A DNA stretch of 64,000 nt from Paenibacillus sp. N3.4. GTDB lineage: Bacteria; Bacillota; Bacilli; Paenibacillales; NBRC-103111. The stretch lies in NCBI RefSeq assembly GCF_008017805.1, contig NZ_VRTT01000004.1:62001-126000 (forward strand), written 5' to 3'. Positions 39,018 to 49,121 of the stretch are shown here, piece by piece (the first letter of the stretch is position 1; every line of letters begins with the position of its first letter). Under the pieces are notes generated by a model. The model saw only the letters and a list, made by a program, of their open reading frames with translations. It was not told where the DNA came from and ran no database searches. Made by a program: the position numbers and the translations under genes.

Positions 39018-39060
39018 CAAAAGAGTTTTGGGAAGAATTACTTCTCAAGACTCTTTTTTT
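39018..39060 (+). terminator. Intrinsic terminator after the gene at 38482
   Basis: AAAAGAGTTTTGGGAAG pairs imperfectly with CTTCTCAAGACTCTTTT around AATTA, ending in a seven-T run. Confidence 0.75.
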
Positions 39061-39131
39061 GTTTGGTAAAAATCAGGTTATTTGTCCATATTAACTCTAA
39101 CGTAATTGGTACAGAGAGGGGGATGAAAGAT

Positions 39132-39293
39132 GTGAAGAGTGCGGAGTCGTATCAATTCGCGAATTTGAGCCATCGGGAAGATTTGCTGAATGATTTGCGC
39201 AGTTTGGAATCCCGGATGAAAACGGAGTTAGGTCACGAAGTTGCTCTGATTGCTTATGCGCAAGGAGAACAAGAGGATAAGCAGGGGAAATAA
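39132..39293 (+). CDS. Small acidic protein of unknown function
   Basis: A 53-residue protein from GTG 39132, nine bases after GAGAGGGGG; an ATG at 39123 abuts that site and is less likely. It is helical and charged (LSHREDLLNDLRSLESRMKTELGHEVALIAYAQGEQEDKQGK). No family recognised. The lipoprotein gene follows 24 bases downstream and may share its transcript. Confidence 0.55.
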   Translation: MKSAESYQFANLSHREDLLNDLRSLESRMKTELGHEVALIAYAQGEQEDKQGK

Positions 39294-39317
39294 ATTGCTG
39301 GGAAAGAAGGCGAGATC

Positions 39318-40022
39318 ATGATAAAAGGAATGGCAATATTAGGACTTTCCGTTATGATAGCGGGTGTAATGACAGCTTGTTCCATGTCAAGTCCAGGGAA
39401 TCAAGCGGGGGCCAGCTCATCAAATCCTCGTGCAGGAAGCTGGGATGCCGGATTAAGAAATAATGAAAATCCATCGTTGGGTGTAAAGAGTGTTAACCAA
39501 TCGCCACAGCCTACTGTGCTGCAACCTACCATCGACAATGTAAAGGCGCACGCAAACACGCATTTAACTTTAAATAGGGATTTGGCTGATCAAATCATTC
39601 AAACTGCTCACGTGGGTTCCACAGCTGTTGCAGTGACAGATCATAACATATATGTGGCTGTTGATTCAGGCGGGATACAAACGCTTGGAAAAGAGGATAC
39701 CTTGACGATGTTGAGCAAGAATAACGATTCGGTCGCCGGTGCGGGTTTATTCGGTTCCGGTATCGGTGGGTCAATGGATTGGTTATCCGCCAAGCCCTTA
39801 TCTCCGGAAAGCAGCCAAGCTGTTCGACATTTATTAACACGGGTTTATCCCGAGGCTAATATCTTCATTTCGACCAATCCGCATTATGTGAATCGGATGA
39901 TGTATTATGATGGGCAGCAGCGTCAGAGTAAACCTATGGATACATTTTTGAATGAATTTAATACGATGGTCCAATATGCCTTTCCATCTTATTCGACGGG
40001 GCAAATAGGCAAGTTACCTTGA
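39318..40022 (+). CDS. YhcN/YlaJ-like lipoprotein
   Basis: A 234-residue lipoprotein with signal peptide and lipobox VMTAC (cysteine 21), a Ser/Asn/Gly-rich linker, and a domain from about residue 75 with HLTLNRDLADQIIQTAHVGSTAVAVTDHNIYVAVD and VYPEANIFISTNPHYVNRM. This matches the YhcN/YlaJ family of spore-associated lipoproteins. The glycine-rich GAGLFGSGIGGS insertion splits the usual domain. Sporulation role is inferred from the family. Confidence 0.75.
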   Translation: MIKGMAILGLSVMIAGVMTACSMSSPGNQAGASSSNPRAGSWDAGLRNNENPSLGVKSVNQSPQPTVLQPTIDNVKAHANTHLTLNRDLADQIIQTAHVGSTAVAVTDHNIYVAVDSGGIQTLGKEDTLTMLSKNNDSVAGAGLFGSGIGGSMDWLSAKPLSPESSQAVRHLLTRVYPEANIFISTNPHYVNRMMYYDGQQRQSKPMDTFLNEFNTMVQYAFPSYSTGQIGKLP

Positions 40023-40051
40023 TGTTGGCCGGTTGATCGATAGATGGCTTC

Positions 40052-40087
40052 AAATCCCTCAGTCTCTCCAGTGAGCTGGGGGTTTTA
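40052..40087 (+). terminator. Intrinsic terminator after the lipoprotein gene
   Basis: AAATCCCTCAG pairs with CTGGGGGTTTT (one mismatch, one wobble) around a 13-base loop, ending in TTTT. Confidence 0.6.
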
Positions 40088-40174
40088 CATGCTTTTTGTT
40101 GGCACTATTCGTAAAAGGGAGAATGACGATGAATGAGAGTCGTTTAAGAAATGCTCGGATCGTTTTCAGGAATC

Positions 40175-40384
40175 ATGAGCCGATATAAAGTTCGTGCTTA
40201 TTGTCAATCGCGCAGCTGCGCCTATGTCCATAAGGAAGATGTGATTGAAGCCATTAATCACGAAACCGCCTATGGATTAGCTTTATTGTATAATGAGTCT
40301 TCATCGAGGCCGCAGTGTCCGTTATGTGGAGAATCTATGGCATTTTATTCTCATTCGATCATCGATGAGCCGTGGCTGCCTTGA
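40175..40384 (+). CDS. Small zinc-ribbon-like protein
   Basis: About 69 residues with two cysteine clusters, AYCQSRSCAYVH and CPLCGES, suggesting a zinc ribbon. The ATG at 40175 has TCAGGA upstream; an earlier in-frame ATG at 40151 is possible. A separate 19-codon frame (40129-40188) with a good AAAGGGAG site overlaps its start in another phase, so translation could be coupled or the true N-terminus could be frameshifted. Function unknown. Confidence 0.5.
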   Translation: MSRYKVRAYCQSRSCAYVHKEDVIEAINHETAYGLALLYNESSSRPQCPLCGESMAFYSHSIIDEPWLP

Positions 40385-40456
40385 ATGGCTTGACAAGCTA
40401 GGCTTCCTGATAAATAGTAAGATCATATGGGATCAGGAAAGGAATGCGATAGAGAA

Positions 40457-41341
40457 ATGGGAGAGCAATTACCGGTTGACATACAAGCACATTTAAATCA
40501 GATTCATCAACATAGACAAACGGAATTAAACCCGGAGGATCGTAAACTGATTGGAACTGCTGAATTTGCAGCACCTAGTGAGGATCTGCTTTCTGATACA
40601 ATTATAGCTTTATTCTTAGGCAAAAATGTGCTGCTGAAGGGTCCGACAGGCTCTGGGAAGACGAAGCTGGCTGAACATGTTTCTGCGCTGTTTGATCAGC
40701 CTATGCATGTGGTAAACTGTTCAACGGATCTTGATGCTGAGGCACTGCTCGGATTTAAGACGTTAACGCACAATGCTCAGGGAAGCGCGCAAATCGAATT
40801 CATTCCGGGGCCGATCATGAAGGCTATGACCAAAGGCCATTTTCTTTACATAGACGAAATTAACATGGCGAAACCGGAGACGCTGCCTTTAATTAATGGC
40901 GTGCTTGATCATCGCCGGTCGATCACGAATCCTTTTACAGGGGAAGTAATTACAGCCCACCCTAATTTTAGAGTTGTAGCCGCTATTAATGAAGGCTACA
41001 TGGGAACAGTTCCTCTGAATGAGGCATTGAAAAATCGTTTCGTGACCATTGAGGTGCCTTACCTTCAGGGTGAAATGCTGTATCTGCTGCTTCATCGTAA
41101 ATCGATTTTACGAAATGAATCCCTGTTGCGAACCTTTGTACAGCTATCTGCTGATTTGTTAGCACTTATAGAAATGGGGCAATTACCGGATGAGGCAGGT
41201 TCAATTCGAGCTTTGCTGGATGCTTGCGATTTGACGACGTATATCCCGCCGCTGCGAGCAGTCAAGCGAGCAATTGCCGATAAATTAGAGGATGAAAGGG
41301 AACGTGCAGCCGTTATCAATGCGGCCGAAACGTTGTTTTAA
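40457..41341 (+). CDS. MoxR-type AAA+ ATPase (YojN-like)
   Basis: A 294-residue AAA+ ATPase of the MoxR/NorQ group. Walker A is KGPTGSGKT, Walker [11 protein letters not shown], sensor region [11 protein letters not shown], and arginine finger NEALKNRF. Such ATPases act with a vWA partner in assembling or activating other complexes; the partner is encoded directly downstream. The start is uncertain: ATG 40457 is preferred by protein alignment to the family, but no strong ribosome binding site is present, and ATG 40427 is possible. Confidence 0.88.
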   Translation: MGEQLPVDIQAHLNQIHQHRQTELNPEDRKLIGTAEFAAPSEDLLSDTIIALFLGKNVLLKGPTGSGKTKLAEHVSALFDQPMHVVNCSTDLDAEALLGFKTLTHNAQGSAQIEFIPGPIMKAMTKGHFLYIDEINMAKPETLPLINGVLDHRRSITNPFTGEVITAHPNFRVVAAINEGYMGTVPLNEALKNRFVTIEVPYLQGEMLYLLLHRKSILRNESLLRTFVQLSADLLALIEMGQLPDEAGSIRALLDACDLTTYIPPLRAVKRAIADKLEDERERAAVINAAETLF

Positions 41342-41345
41342 GACC

Positions 41346-43260
41346 ATGTTCGTTGGCAAATTGAGTTTATTGGATGATAAAATCGATTCGATGCTGCACA
41401 TGCAGCTTGTTGATTTGGCAAGGATGCTGACAAGAAATAAAAAGATGGAGGTTGAAGCTGCATTTCATGCTCACTATGAAGAAGCTGCAGGATTGATCGC
41501 TGTAAGTCAGTTCTGGTGGGACTATTCGCTGTTGGATAAGACAGCGGGGATGAAAAGCGATGTGTACTTGCGAGGGATTGGCAGTGCTTGGTATACGGAC
41601 GCCGCGGCCGTTAATGCCTATTTACTTTTCTGTCAAACGGCTGTATTGCCGAAGTTGGCTAATTCGCTTTTTGCGCTTTGTGAGGAGAGGCGCTTAGAAC
41701 GCATTTGCAGGAAACGCAGACCCGGAACTTCTCGCGTTTTTGCGCACAGGCATCGGTTGTATACCGCTTTTTTTAAGCACAAGCTGCGGGCGCATCTAAC
41801 GAAAAATGAGTTTGCTGACGCTGCTCTTTTGTTGATATATGGTTGGTTTGTTGGGGGGGGATTGGAGCGGGGAAGAAAGGAAAACATTCATATTCCGTTT
41901 AGACGCTTTATACCCAATGCTGGAGCAAATTGAAGAGGCTGAGCATACGAGCGAAGTTGCAACTTTATGTGAATCCATGATAGAGATGTTATCCTTTTGG
42001 TTAGAAGGAGATGCGCAAGCTGCCTACTTCTGGACGCAGCCCGGCAGCGGAACTGCGGAGCCTCTGCCTGGGGGGTATAAGGGCGAGCTGAAACGGGCGA
42101 AGCGGCTCGCCAATGATGATGTGCTCCCCGAGCAAGAGGGGGAGCGTCAACTGCCGGGCCAGGAGCGTATGCCGACCTGGCACCGCGAGAGCAGCGACCG
42201 CAGCCCAGGGCTGCTGCGGTTCGAGCTTGAGCGCGGCTCGCGCACAGCCGCGCCTGGTTCTGCGCCGCGCGAGGGCGACGCGGCCGATCAGGCGCTCGCC
42301 ATCGCCCAGGGGCGCTCACGGCGCGCCAAGCGCTCCGGCGCCGCCGCAAGCGAGCGGCGCCAGAACCTGGCCGTGCCCGCTGCCGCGGGGCACGGGGAGA
42401 GCGCCGTCAGCGCGTACGCGACGGCGACATGGCTGGCGCCTGCGCGTCCTACTGCTGCGCAGGAGGACGCCTACAGGCGCCTGAGCGAGCGCGCAGCGCC
42501 GCTCGCAAAGCCTTTGCAGCGCGCCATCAGGCGCACGCTGGAACAGAAGCGGATCGCCCCGCGCGGCGATCGGCTGTTCGGGCGGCTCGACAAGCGGCTG
42601 ACGCGAGCCGTGACCCAAGAAGCGCCGCGCCTCTTCTACAAGAAGCGCGCGCCGGTGCCCGAACTCGATGCAGCGTTCGCGCTGCTCGTTGATTGCTCCG
42701 CATCTATGTATGATAAGATGGATGAAACGAAGCTTGGTCTTGTTTTGTTTCACGAGACTCTCCACCAGCTCCGAATCCCCCATGAAATCGTCGGATTCTG
42801 GGAGGACGCGGACCGTGTTACTGATCAGGAGGCACCTAACCTGTTTCAGGTTGCCGTAGATTTCAGAACTTCCTTAGCCGCTGGAAGCGGCGCAGCGCTG
42901 ATGCAGCTGGAGCCGCAGCAAGATAACCGTGACGGCTTTGCGATCAGGCAGATGAGTGTTCGCTTACTGCGGCGTATGGAGCGACAGCGCATCCTGCTCG
43001 TGTTCTCGGATGGAGAACCATCCGCAGCCAATTACAACGATGTGGGCATCCTAGACACTTATGAAGCCGTTCTGCAGGCTCGCCGTCAAGGCATTGAGGT
43101 TATTAGCATCTTTCTAGCAAGCGGTACCGTGCACGAAACACAGCGAATTACGATGCGCAATATGTATGGACGCAGCAGCATCGTTGTACCGGATGTGAAG
43201 GAGCTTGCTGAGCATTTGGTTCCTATTTTACGCAAACTTTTGTTGAAATCTATCATTTAA
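41346..43260 (+). pseudogene. vWA-domain protein (YojO/NorD-like), frameshifted in G8 run
   Basis: Partner of the MoxR-type ATPase. The N-terminal part (DDKIDSMLHMQLVDLARML ... LIYGWFVGG) is read in one frame to 41860, and the rest in the next (DWSGEERKTF ...). The join is a run of eight G at 41853-41860; seven G would keep one frame, giving about 637 residues. The C-terminal von Willebrand A domain has MIDAS motif LLVDCSASMYD, FSDGEPS and later acidic residues. Between them, 42130-42680 is a very GC-rich Ala/Arg-rich linker. The B. subtilis yojN-yojO pair has the same order. Whether the shift is real is unknown. Confidence 0.82.
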
Positions 43261-43305
43261 TGACGAAATCCTTTACAATAATACAGGGCATTTCTAACAA
43301 GTTGT

Positions 43306-43347
43306 TGGATGTACCTCCCGCTATCCCCTTATACATCCATTTTTTTA
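43306..43347 (+). terminator. Intrinsic terminator after the vWA gene
   Basis: TGGATGTA pairs with TACATCCA around an 18-base loop, followed by a long T-run. Confidence 0.7.
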
Positions 43348-43397
43348 CATAAAACAAACGAGAAAACTTGCGTAGACGTTTAGGAGGATATTCATTC

Positions 43398-44576
43398 ATG
43401 TACGGAGCACCATTAACAAACAAGGCAAAAAAGATTATGCTGCTTGGATCCGGTGAGCTTGGCAAAGAGGTTGTAATTGAAGCACAGCGATTAGGAATTG
43501 AAACGATTGCCGTAGATCGTTATGCGAATGCGCCAGCCATGCAGGTTGCCCATCGCAGCCATGTGATTAATATGCTGGATGACCAAGAACTCAGAGCCTT
43601 GATCGAACAAGAGCGCCCGGATCTGATAGTCCCGGAAATTGAAGCGATTGCTACGCCGGTTCTTGTTGAGCTAGAGAAGGAAGGGTATCATGTCATACCT
43701 ACCGCAACGGCATCTCGATTAACGATGGATCGGGAAGGCATTCGTCGTCTTGCATCAGAGACGCTGGAACTAAGGACAGCCAAGTATGCTTTTGCCAATA
43801 GCTTGGAAGAATTGCATGCGGCTGTCGGAGAAATTGGAACACCCTGCGTGATTAAACCGATCATGAGTTCTTCCGGTAAAGGTCAAAGCGTATGCCGCAC
43901 ACCGGAAGATGTAGAACAATCGTGGAACATGGCGATGGAAGGCGGACGCGCCAAAAACGCGCGTGTCATTGTTGAGGAGTTTATTCATTTTGAATCGGAA
44001 ATTACGCTGCTAACCATCCGATCTGTTTCAGGGACGACGTATTGCCAACCGATTGGACATATTCAAAAGGATGGAGATTACATAGAGTCATGGCAGCCGC
44101 ATGCAATGAGTGAGCAACAGATTAGCGATGCACAGCATATGGCTAAAAGGATCACGGATGCCCTAGGCGGTTACGGTCTTTATGGTGTGGAGCTATTCTT
44201 AACCAAAGATGGCGTTTATTTCAGTGAAGTGTCACCTCGACCTCATGACACAGGGATGGTCACGATGGCTACTCAGGATTTGAGCGAATTTGCCCTTCAT
44301 GCCAGAGCGATACTTGGCTTGCCGATTACCGGTATCCGACTGTTGACACCGGGAGCGAGTTACACATTGAAAGCTGACCGAGAGCAAGTGGCTTACACAA
44401 TTAGCGGATTGGAAGAAGCGTTAGCCGTACCGAATACACAGGTTCGCGTTTTTGGTAAACCAGAAACGAAAGTAGGACGTAGAATGGCTGTAGCGCTAAG
44501 CAGCGCTGATACGGTGGAAGAAGCGCGCAGTTTGGCGAAACAAGCAGCAAGCTTACTTAAGCTGAACTACGAATAA
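43398..44576 (+). CDS. purT: Formate-dependent phosphoribosylglycinamide formyltransferase
   Basis: A 392-residue ATP-grasp enzyme that makes formyl-GAR from GAR, formate and ATP in purine synthesis. The N-terminal Rossmann-like [19 protein letters not shown], the glycine loop [25 protein letters not shown] and the metal site [27 protein letters not shown] are characteristic. Length matches PurT. TAGGAGG lies before the ATG. It stands apart from any other purine gene. Confidence 0.95.
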   Translation: MYGAPLTNKAKKIMLLGSGELGKEVVIEAQRLGIETIAVDRYANAPAMQVAHRSHVINMLDDQELRALIEQERPDLIVPEIEAIATPVLVELEKEGYHVIPTATASRLTMDREGIRRLASETLELRTAKYAFANSLEELHAAVGEIGTPCVIKPIMSSSGKGQSVCRTPEDVEQSWNMAMEGGRAKNARVIVEEFIHFESEITLLTIRSVSGTTYCQPIGHIQKDGDYIESWQPHAMSEQQISDAQHMAKRITDALGGYGLYGVELFLTKDGVYFSEVSPRPHDTGMVTMATQDLSEFALHARAILGLPITGIRLLTPGASYTLKADREQVAYTISGLEEALAVPNTQVRVFGKPETKVGRRMAVALSSADTVEEARSLAKQAASLLKLNYE

Positions 44577-44604
44577 CCCAAGTCAACATCAGGAGGCATA
44601 CATA

Positions 44605-45087
44605 GTGGAAGATAAACCAGCAAGATTCTCCCGAACCATTTTGACAGAGATTATTTTACCGGCAGACACAAACTATCATCATACTGTTTTTGGCGGACGC
44701 GTGATGCAATACATTGATAAAGTCGCAACAATCGCCTCGATGCGGCATTCGCGCAGAGGGGTTGTGACGGCTTCCAGCGATAGCTTGGATTTTTTTGCTC
44801 CTGTTAAATTGGGAGAGGCAATTCAACTCGAGGCTTTCGTTACCTGGACGCACCGCAGCTCCATGGAGGTATTCGTGAAGGTGGAGTCCGAAAATCTCTT
44901 AACCGGCGAAAGAAAAAGGACAGCCTCGGCCTACCTCACTTTTGTTGCTTTAGATGAGCAGGGTCAACCCTGCCCGGTACCGGGCATTATTCCTGAAACA
45001 GAAGAAGAGAAACGGCTATTCGAAACAGCCGAGATTAGGTTTGCAGCGAGGAAGCTTCGGAAGGAAGAACGGAACGCTATGCTCTAG
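44605..45087 (+). CDS. Hotdog-fold acyl-CoA thioesterase (YkhA-like), copy 2
   Basis: A 160-residue paralogue of the gene at 11590. Motifs: DTNYHHTVFGGRVMQYIDKVA, VVTASSDSLDFFAPV, FVTWTHRSSMEVFVKV and GIIPETEEEK. GTG start after AGGAGG. It ends just before a bidirectional terminator shared with the sulfate transporter operon. Confidence 0.9.
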   Translation: MEDKPARFSRTILTEIILPADTNYHHTVFGGRVMQYIDKVATIASMRHSRRGVVTASSDSLDFFAPVKLGEAIQLEAFVTWTHRSSMEVFVKVESENLLTGERKRTASAYLTFVALDEQGQPCPVPGIIPETEEEKRLFETAEIRFAARKLRKEERNAML

Positions 45088-45111
45088 CCTAGGTAATGCT
45101 TTTACAATTGG

Positions 45112-45147
45112 AAAGCCCGGTCGCGAAGGGATTCGCACCGGGCTTTT
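45112..45147 (+). terminator. Bidirectional intrinsic terminator
   Basis: AAAGCCCGGT pairs perfectly with ACCGGGCTTT around a 15-base loop, with TTTT on one side and AAA on the other. It separates the thioesterase gene from the convergent sulfate operon. Confidence 0.85.
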
Positions 45148-45156
45148 CGTTTTAAC

Positions 45157-46275
45157 TTATTTGCTTCCGCCTTCAGCGAGTACAGTCTCCCAAATAGCGC
45201 CCTTACCATACAACTCTTTGTTTACTTTATCCCAACCGCCTAAGTAGTCGATGTTGAAAATACCGGCAGGTGTTGTATAGTTTTTCTCGTATTGTTTGGC
45301 AATTTCCGGAACGACAGAACGAAAGCCTTTGTCAGCGAATACTTTTTGTGCTTCAGGCGTCCAAAGATAATCAAGGAACGCTTGAACCGCATCACGGTTA
45401 CCATGTTTGTCAACGTATTTATCGATAAGAGCAACCGGATTTTCAATCGTTGTTGTGTATTGTGGAATCACTTCAACATATTTCTTACCACTTTGAATAC
45501 GAGCAACAAGCTCATTCTCATAGGTTACGATGGCATCGCCAACGCCTTTGTCAAACGTAGTAAGGGAATCGGCACCGCTTTTATCAAGCACTTTAATGTT
45601 TTTGTATACTTTCGTTAAAAGATCCTTCGCTTGGGCTGGATCTTGTTTACCGGCGGCCTCGGATGCTTTCAAACCTGCGCCATAAATCGCATTAATATCC
45701 CATTTTGCTCCGCCTGACGTACTTGGGTTAGGGATCAGAACTTCAACGCCCGGTTTCGTCAAATCAGCGAAATCTTTGATCCCTTTGGGATTGCCTTCAC
45801 GAACGCCGATAGCTGCGATGGAGGAGGTAATATTGCCTTTGTGCGGTTTGCTTTTCCAATCATTCGTGATTAAGCCTTTTTCGACGATTTTTTGAATATC
45901 CCCTTCTAAGGATAGAGGAGCAATATCGGCTTCAAAGCCTTGAATAATGGCAGTCGCTTGCGAACCGGATGCTTGATAGGATTCTTGGAACTCAACGGTT
46001 TTGCCGGTTTTCTTTTTGTATTCTTCTTTAAATTTCGGGAGAATCTGGTCGAAGGAATCTTTTAATATCGAGTAAGCTCCGATCGTAATCGTTACTTTAC
46101 CCCCATCCGCTACTGGAGCCGCGCTTGCAGCAGTCGTAGCAGCAGGTTTTGCTGCCGTGGTAGCAACGGGTGCTGAGGTGCTGGCTGTTTTGGTGCCAGA
46201 TCCGCAAGCTGTAAGTGCAAGGCTTGCTGTAAATAAGGTTACTGTAATGAGACCAAACGATTTGATGTTTTTCAT
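45157..46275 (-). CDS. sbp: Sulfate ABC transporter substrate-binding lipoprotein
   Basis: A 372-residue extracellular binding protein for sulfate or thiosulfate. Signal peptide with lipobox LALTACGSG, then an Ala/Thr-rich linker (about 28-55), then the binding domain with GAYSILKDSFDQILPKF, ESYQASGSQATAIIQG, SGGAKWDINAIYGAGL and VTYENELVARIQSGK. AAGGGGAG lies nine bases before the ATG. It is the last gene of the cysT-cysW-cysA-sbp order, each reading on the minus strand. Confidence 0.92.
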   Translation of the reverse strand: MKNIKSFGLITVTLFTASLALTACGSGTKTASTSAPVATTAAKPAATTAASAAPVADGGKVTITIGAYSILKDSFDQILPKFKEEYKKKTGKTVEFQESYQASGSQATAIIQGFEADIAPLSLEGDIQKIVEKGLITNDWKSKPHKGNITSSIAAIGVREGNPKGIKDFADLTKPGVEVLIPNPSTSGGAKWDINAIYGAGLKASEAAGKQDPAQAKDLLTKVYKNIKVLDKSGADSLTTFDKGVGDAIVTYENELVARIQSGKKYVEVIPQYTTTIENPVALIDKYVDKHGNRDAVQAFLDYLWTPEAQKVFADKGFRSVVPEIAKQYEKNYTTPAGIFNIDYLGGWDKVNKELYGKGAIWETVLAEGGSK

Positions 46276-46308
46276 TTTTCATAACTCCCCTTCATATGTG
46301 TATAGTTA

Positions 46309-47397
46309 TTATATAAAAACAGGCATCGGGTCTTGTTTAGCCTGATTTTCTAAAATTTTATTTTCTGTTTGTGTGAAAACAGATATTTGATGGATGAGAA
46401 TGTTGACTTCATCACCGGGCTGATAAATTTTGTTTTCTTTTACGGATTGGTAAGCAAAAAGTGTAAGAGAGCCGGTATCGATTTCCAAATACCAAGAATC
46501 GCCGCGGAAATGAACGTGAGTGACTTTGCCTTTTTCTCCGGCAGTAGCCAAATGGGCGACGTCCTTCGAACGCACTTCAATAGATTCTGGCCGTATGAGG
46601 ACATGAACCTCAGGCAGCCATTTGCCATCTTGTTGAATTTCCCCCAAATAAGGATAGCCATTAAGCGGTGTATATTGTGAAATCACATTGGATTCCCCAA
46701 TGAAGGAGGCCACGAAGGAGGAGGCAGGTTTCGTATATATTTCCCAAGGCGTGCCTTGCTGTTCAATCTTGCCTCCTTGGACTAAGATGATCTCGTCTGC
46801 AACCTCAATCGCTTCATCTTGATCATGAGTAACAAACAAGGTTGTGATTTTGAATTCATCGATGAGATTTCTTAGCCAAACACGCAGTTCTTTGCGAATC
46901 TTAGCATCAATCGCAGCAAAAGGTTCATCAAGCAAAAGCAGCTGGGGTGCAGGAGCTAATGCTCTGGCGAAAGCAACCCGTTGGCGCTGCCCACCTGAAA
47001 GTTGGTGGGGATATTTGCGTTCGCTGCCGGCAAGACCCATTAAACCAAGTAAATAAGTGACGCGGTCATGGATGAAGTCCTTTGGCTTTTTCAATACTTT
47101 TAAGCCGTAAGCGACATTATCGAACACTGTCATATGCTTGAACAGGGCGTAATTCTGAAAAACGAATCCAATCCCCCGTTCCTGAACGGAGAGATGCGTT
47201 GCTAATTTGCCATCGAAATAAATATCGCCTGAGCTCGGGCTTTCGAGTCCCGATAACATGCGGAGAATGGACGTTTTACCGCCGCCGCTCGGTCCGATCA
47301 GACCGACCAGGTGACCTTTGGTAATTGAAAAATTTACGTCTTTAATCGCATGGAATTGTCCAAAATGCTTATTTATATGTTTAACCTCAATATGCAT
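46309..47397 (-). CDS. cysA: Sulfate ABC transporter ATP-binding protein
   Basis: A 362-residue ATPase with Walker A GPSGGGKTS, signature [15 protein letters not shown], Walker B LLLLDEPFAAID and switch histidine FVTHDQDEA, followed by a C-terminal regulatory TOBE-like domain (about 235-350). The CysA-type N-terminus (MHIEVKHINKHFGQF) and the operon neighbours assign it to sulfate import. AAAGGAGG lies eight to nine bases before the ATG. Confidence 0.93.
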   Translation of the reverse strand: MHIEVKHINKHFGQFHAIKDVNFSITKGHLVGLIGPSGGGKTSILRMLSGLESPSSGDIYFDGKLATHLSVQERGIGFVFQNYALFKHMTVFDNVAYGLKVLKKPKDFIHDRVTYLLGLMGLAGSERKYPHQLSGGQRQRVAFARALAPAPQLLLLDEPFAAIDAKIRKELRVWLRNLIDEFKITTLFVTHDQDEAIEVADEIILVQGGKIEQQGTPWEIYTKPASSFVASFIGESNVISQYTPLNGYPYLGEIQQDGKWLPEVHVLIRPESIEVRSKDVAHLATAGEKGKVTHVHFRGDSWYLEIDTGSLTLFAYQSVKENKIYQPGDEVNILIHQISVFTQTENKILENQAKQDPMPVFI

Positions 47398-47432
47398 GTA
47401 AGTGTGCCTCCTTTAATATCCTTTTTGGAAAA

Positions 47433-48235
47433 CTAGTGGCGTAATTTTTCGCTTTTTCTTTTTAACCATTCCAACGCTAGTAAGATGGAGATCGATACAA
47501 GTCCAAGCACGAAAGCAAGACTGTTCGCGGCTACCATTTGGAACTGCTCGGCATCTTGATAAACAAGTGTTGTTGTCGTTTGTGTTTGATTAATAATGTT
47601 GCCTGAAACGACAAGAATGGAACCGAATTCTCCAAGTGCCCTCGCAATTGTCAGGATAAGACCATAGAGCACACCCCAGCGAATACCCGGCCAAGTGATT
47701 TGAATGAAAGTGCGCCATGCCCCGGCGCCAAGCGTTGATGAAGCCTCTTCAGATTGTGTTCCGATTTCTTCAAGAAGCGGAACAACTTCGCGAACCATAA
47801 GAGGAAATGTGATGAACATTGTAGCTAAGATCATACCTGGCAGGGCGTAAACGATTTTCATATTATGGGCTTCTAAAAAAGTACCTAATGCGGTATTCGG
47901 TCCAAAAATCAGAATGACCATTAAACCTACGATGATCGGCGATACGGCAATGGTAGATCGATAAGAGCATTAATGACAGGTTTTAACCAACGGGAAATCC
48001 AGGAGCCTCTAACAATTTCTAAGGAAACATAAATACCGATAATGGCATTAAGAATCGTTACGACAGCTACGATAATAAAGGAAATCTTCATTGCATGTAT
48101 AGCTTCAGGACGAACAAGGGAAGCAAAGAAAGCATGCAATCCTCCTTCAAAAGCACCGAAGGCAATGCCTAGAAAAGGCAGTATAATTAGAAGGAATATA
48201 ACGAGAAAGGAAATACCTATCAGTAATCTTCTCAT
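47433..48235 (-). pseudogene. cysW: Sulfate ABC transporter permease CysW, frameshifted
   Basis: The second sulfate permease subunit. The N-terminal frame ends early with NALIDLPLPYRRSS, while the remainder (GLMVILIFGPNTALGT onward, with the EAA loop EEASSTLGAGAWRTFIQITWPG) is read in the next frame to 47433. On the coding strand, CCATTGCCG in place of CCATTTGCCG (47949-47950) would mean one lost T; adding it gives DLPFAVSPIIVGLMVILIFG, the expected CysW sequence, and about 267 residues with six helices. The start overlaps the cysT stop by four bases. Confidence 0.9.
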
Positions 48236-49038
48236 GCAAGGCGCCCCTTTCCGCGTGTCAATACATTGATAATCCAGAGAATAAGGACTGACAATGTAAG
48301 AAGTACGATAGAGATGGCTGCTGCGCCTTCAGGATTGTAGTTTTGCGTTTCTCCATATATATAGACCGATGCGACCATCGTCTTTCCCGGTAAATTACCT
48401 GAAATTAAGGAGATAGCTCCAAATTCGGCTAACGATCGAGAAAAGGCGAGCATGCTGCCGGCAATAATGCCGGGAAAAATAGCAGGGAAAACAATTTTCC
48501 AGAAGGTGTAGAACCTTCCGGCGCCAAGCGTGAAGCTAGCTTGTTCTTCGGCTGGATCGAGCTGTTCTAGTAAGGGTTGAACGGTACGAATAACAAAAGG
48601 AAAGGTTACGAAGACGAGTCCAAGCACAATAGCAAACTGATTGTACAAGAGTTTAATCCCAAAATGCTCCAGCCAACTGCCTAGTGGGCTTGCCGGTCCT
48701 AGTAAGGTCAGGAACATCAGTCCTGCTACTGAGGTTGGAAGCGAGAAAGGAAGATCAACCATACTGTTCAATAGGCTTTTGCCACGAAATGTGTAACGTA
48801 CAAGAACGTAAGCAATAATGGTGCCGACAATTGCTTCAACAACTGTAGAAATTATGCTGAGCTTGATTGTAAGCAAAATGGATTTCCAGGCTAATGGACC
48901 TGTAACTTCTTTCCAGAATGGATCCCATCCTAGCGAAAAACCTTTTAAATAGATGGAACCTATTGGCACAAGAAGCAGAACAATCAAATAGCCAATAAGC
49001 ACAGATCGAACCGTAGCTTTGAATACTTTATTACCCAC
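48232..49038 (-). CDS. cysT: Sulfate ABC transporter permease CysT
   Basis: A 268-residue permease with six predicted helices and the EAA cytoplasmic loop EEQASFTLGAGRFYTFWKIVFPAIFPG. It also has DLPFSLPTSVAGLMFLTLLGP, diagnostic for CysT/CysU. GTG at 49038 is preferred, six bases after AGGTGG; an ATG nine codons upstream lacks a site. It is the first gene of the operon, with a promoter at 49092-49121 on the same strand. Confidence 0.9.
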   Translation of the reverse strand: MGNKVFKATVRSVLIGYLIVLLLVPIGSIYLKGFSLGWDPFWKEVTGPLAWKSILLTIKLSIISTVVEAIVGTIIAYVLVRYTFRGKSLLNSMVDLPFSLPTSVAGLMFLTLLGPASPLGSWLEHFGIKLLYNQFAIVLGLVFVTFPFVIRTVQPLLEQLDPAEEQASFTLGAGRFYTFWKIVFPAIFPGIIAGSMLAFSRSLAEFGAISLISGNLPGKTMVASVYIYGETQNYNPEGAAAISIVLLTLSVLILWIINVLTRGKGRLA

Positions 49039-49091
49039 GTTACACCACCTAATTGTATTAATCATAGCACTTTACTCGGAATAATAAATTG

Positions 49092-49121
49092 AATATAACA
49101 GCGCAGGCCTATCTTTGTCAA
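49092..49121 (-). promoter_or_regulatory. Promoter of the sulfate transporter operon
   Basis: On the minus strand TTGACA and TATATT are separated by 18 bases. Directly downstream lies TTATTCCGAGTAAA (49071-49090 region), a motif shared with the ssuB leader and well placed for a repressor. Confidence 0.65.

Noticed and set aside
41690-41800. Alternative frame within the YojO-like gene giving a protein-like stretch (NADPELLAFLRTGIG)
   Set aside because: It would need two compensating indels within 100 bases, whereas the annotated frame is continuous and keeps a plausible RPGT-containing helix region.
41888-42783. Long minus-strand frames in the GC-rich part of the vWA gene
   Set aside because: High GC removes stop codons on the opposite strand; the predicted proteins are Arg/Ala/Pro-rich without motifs.
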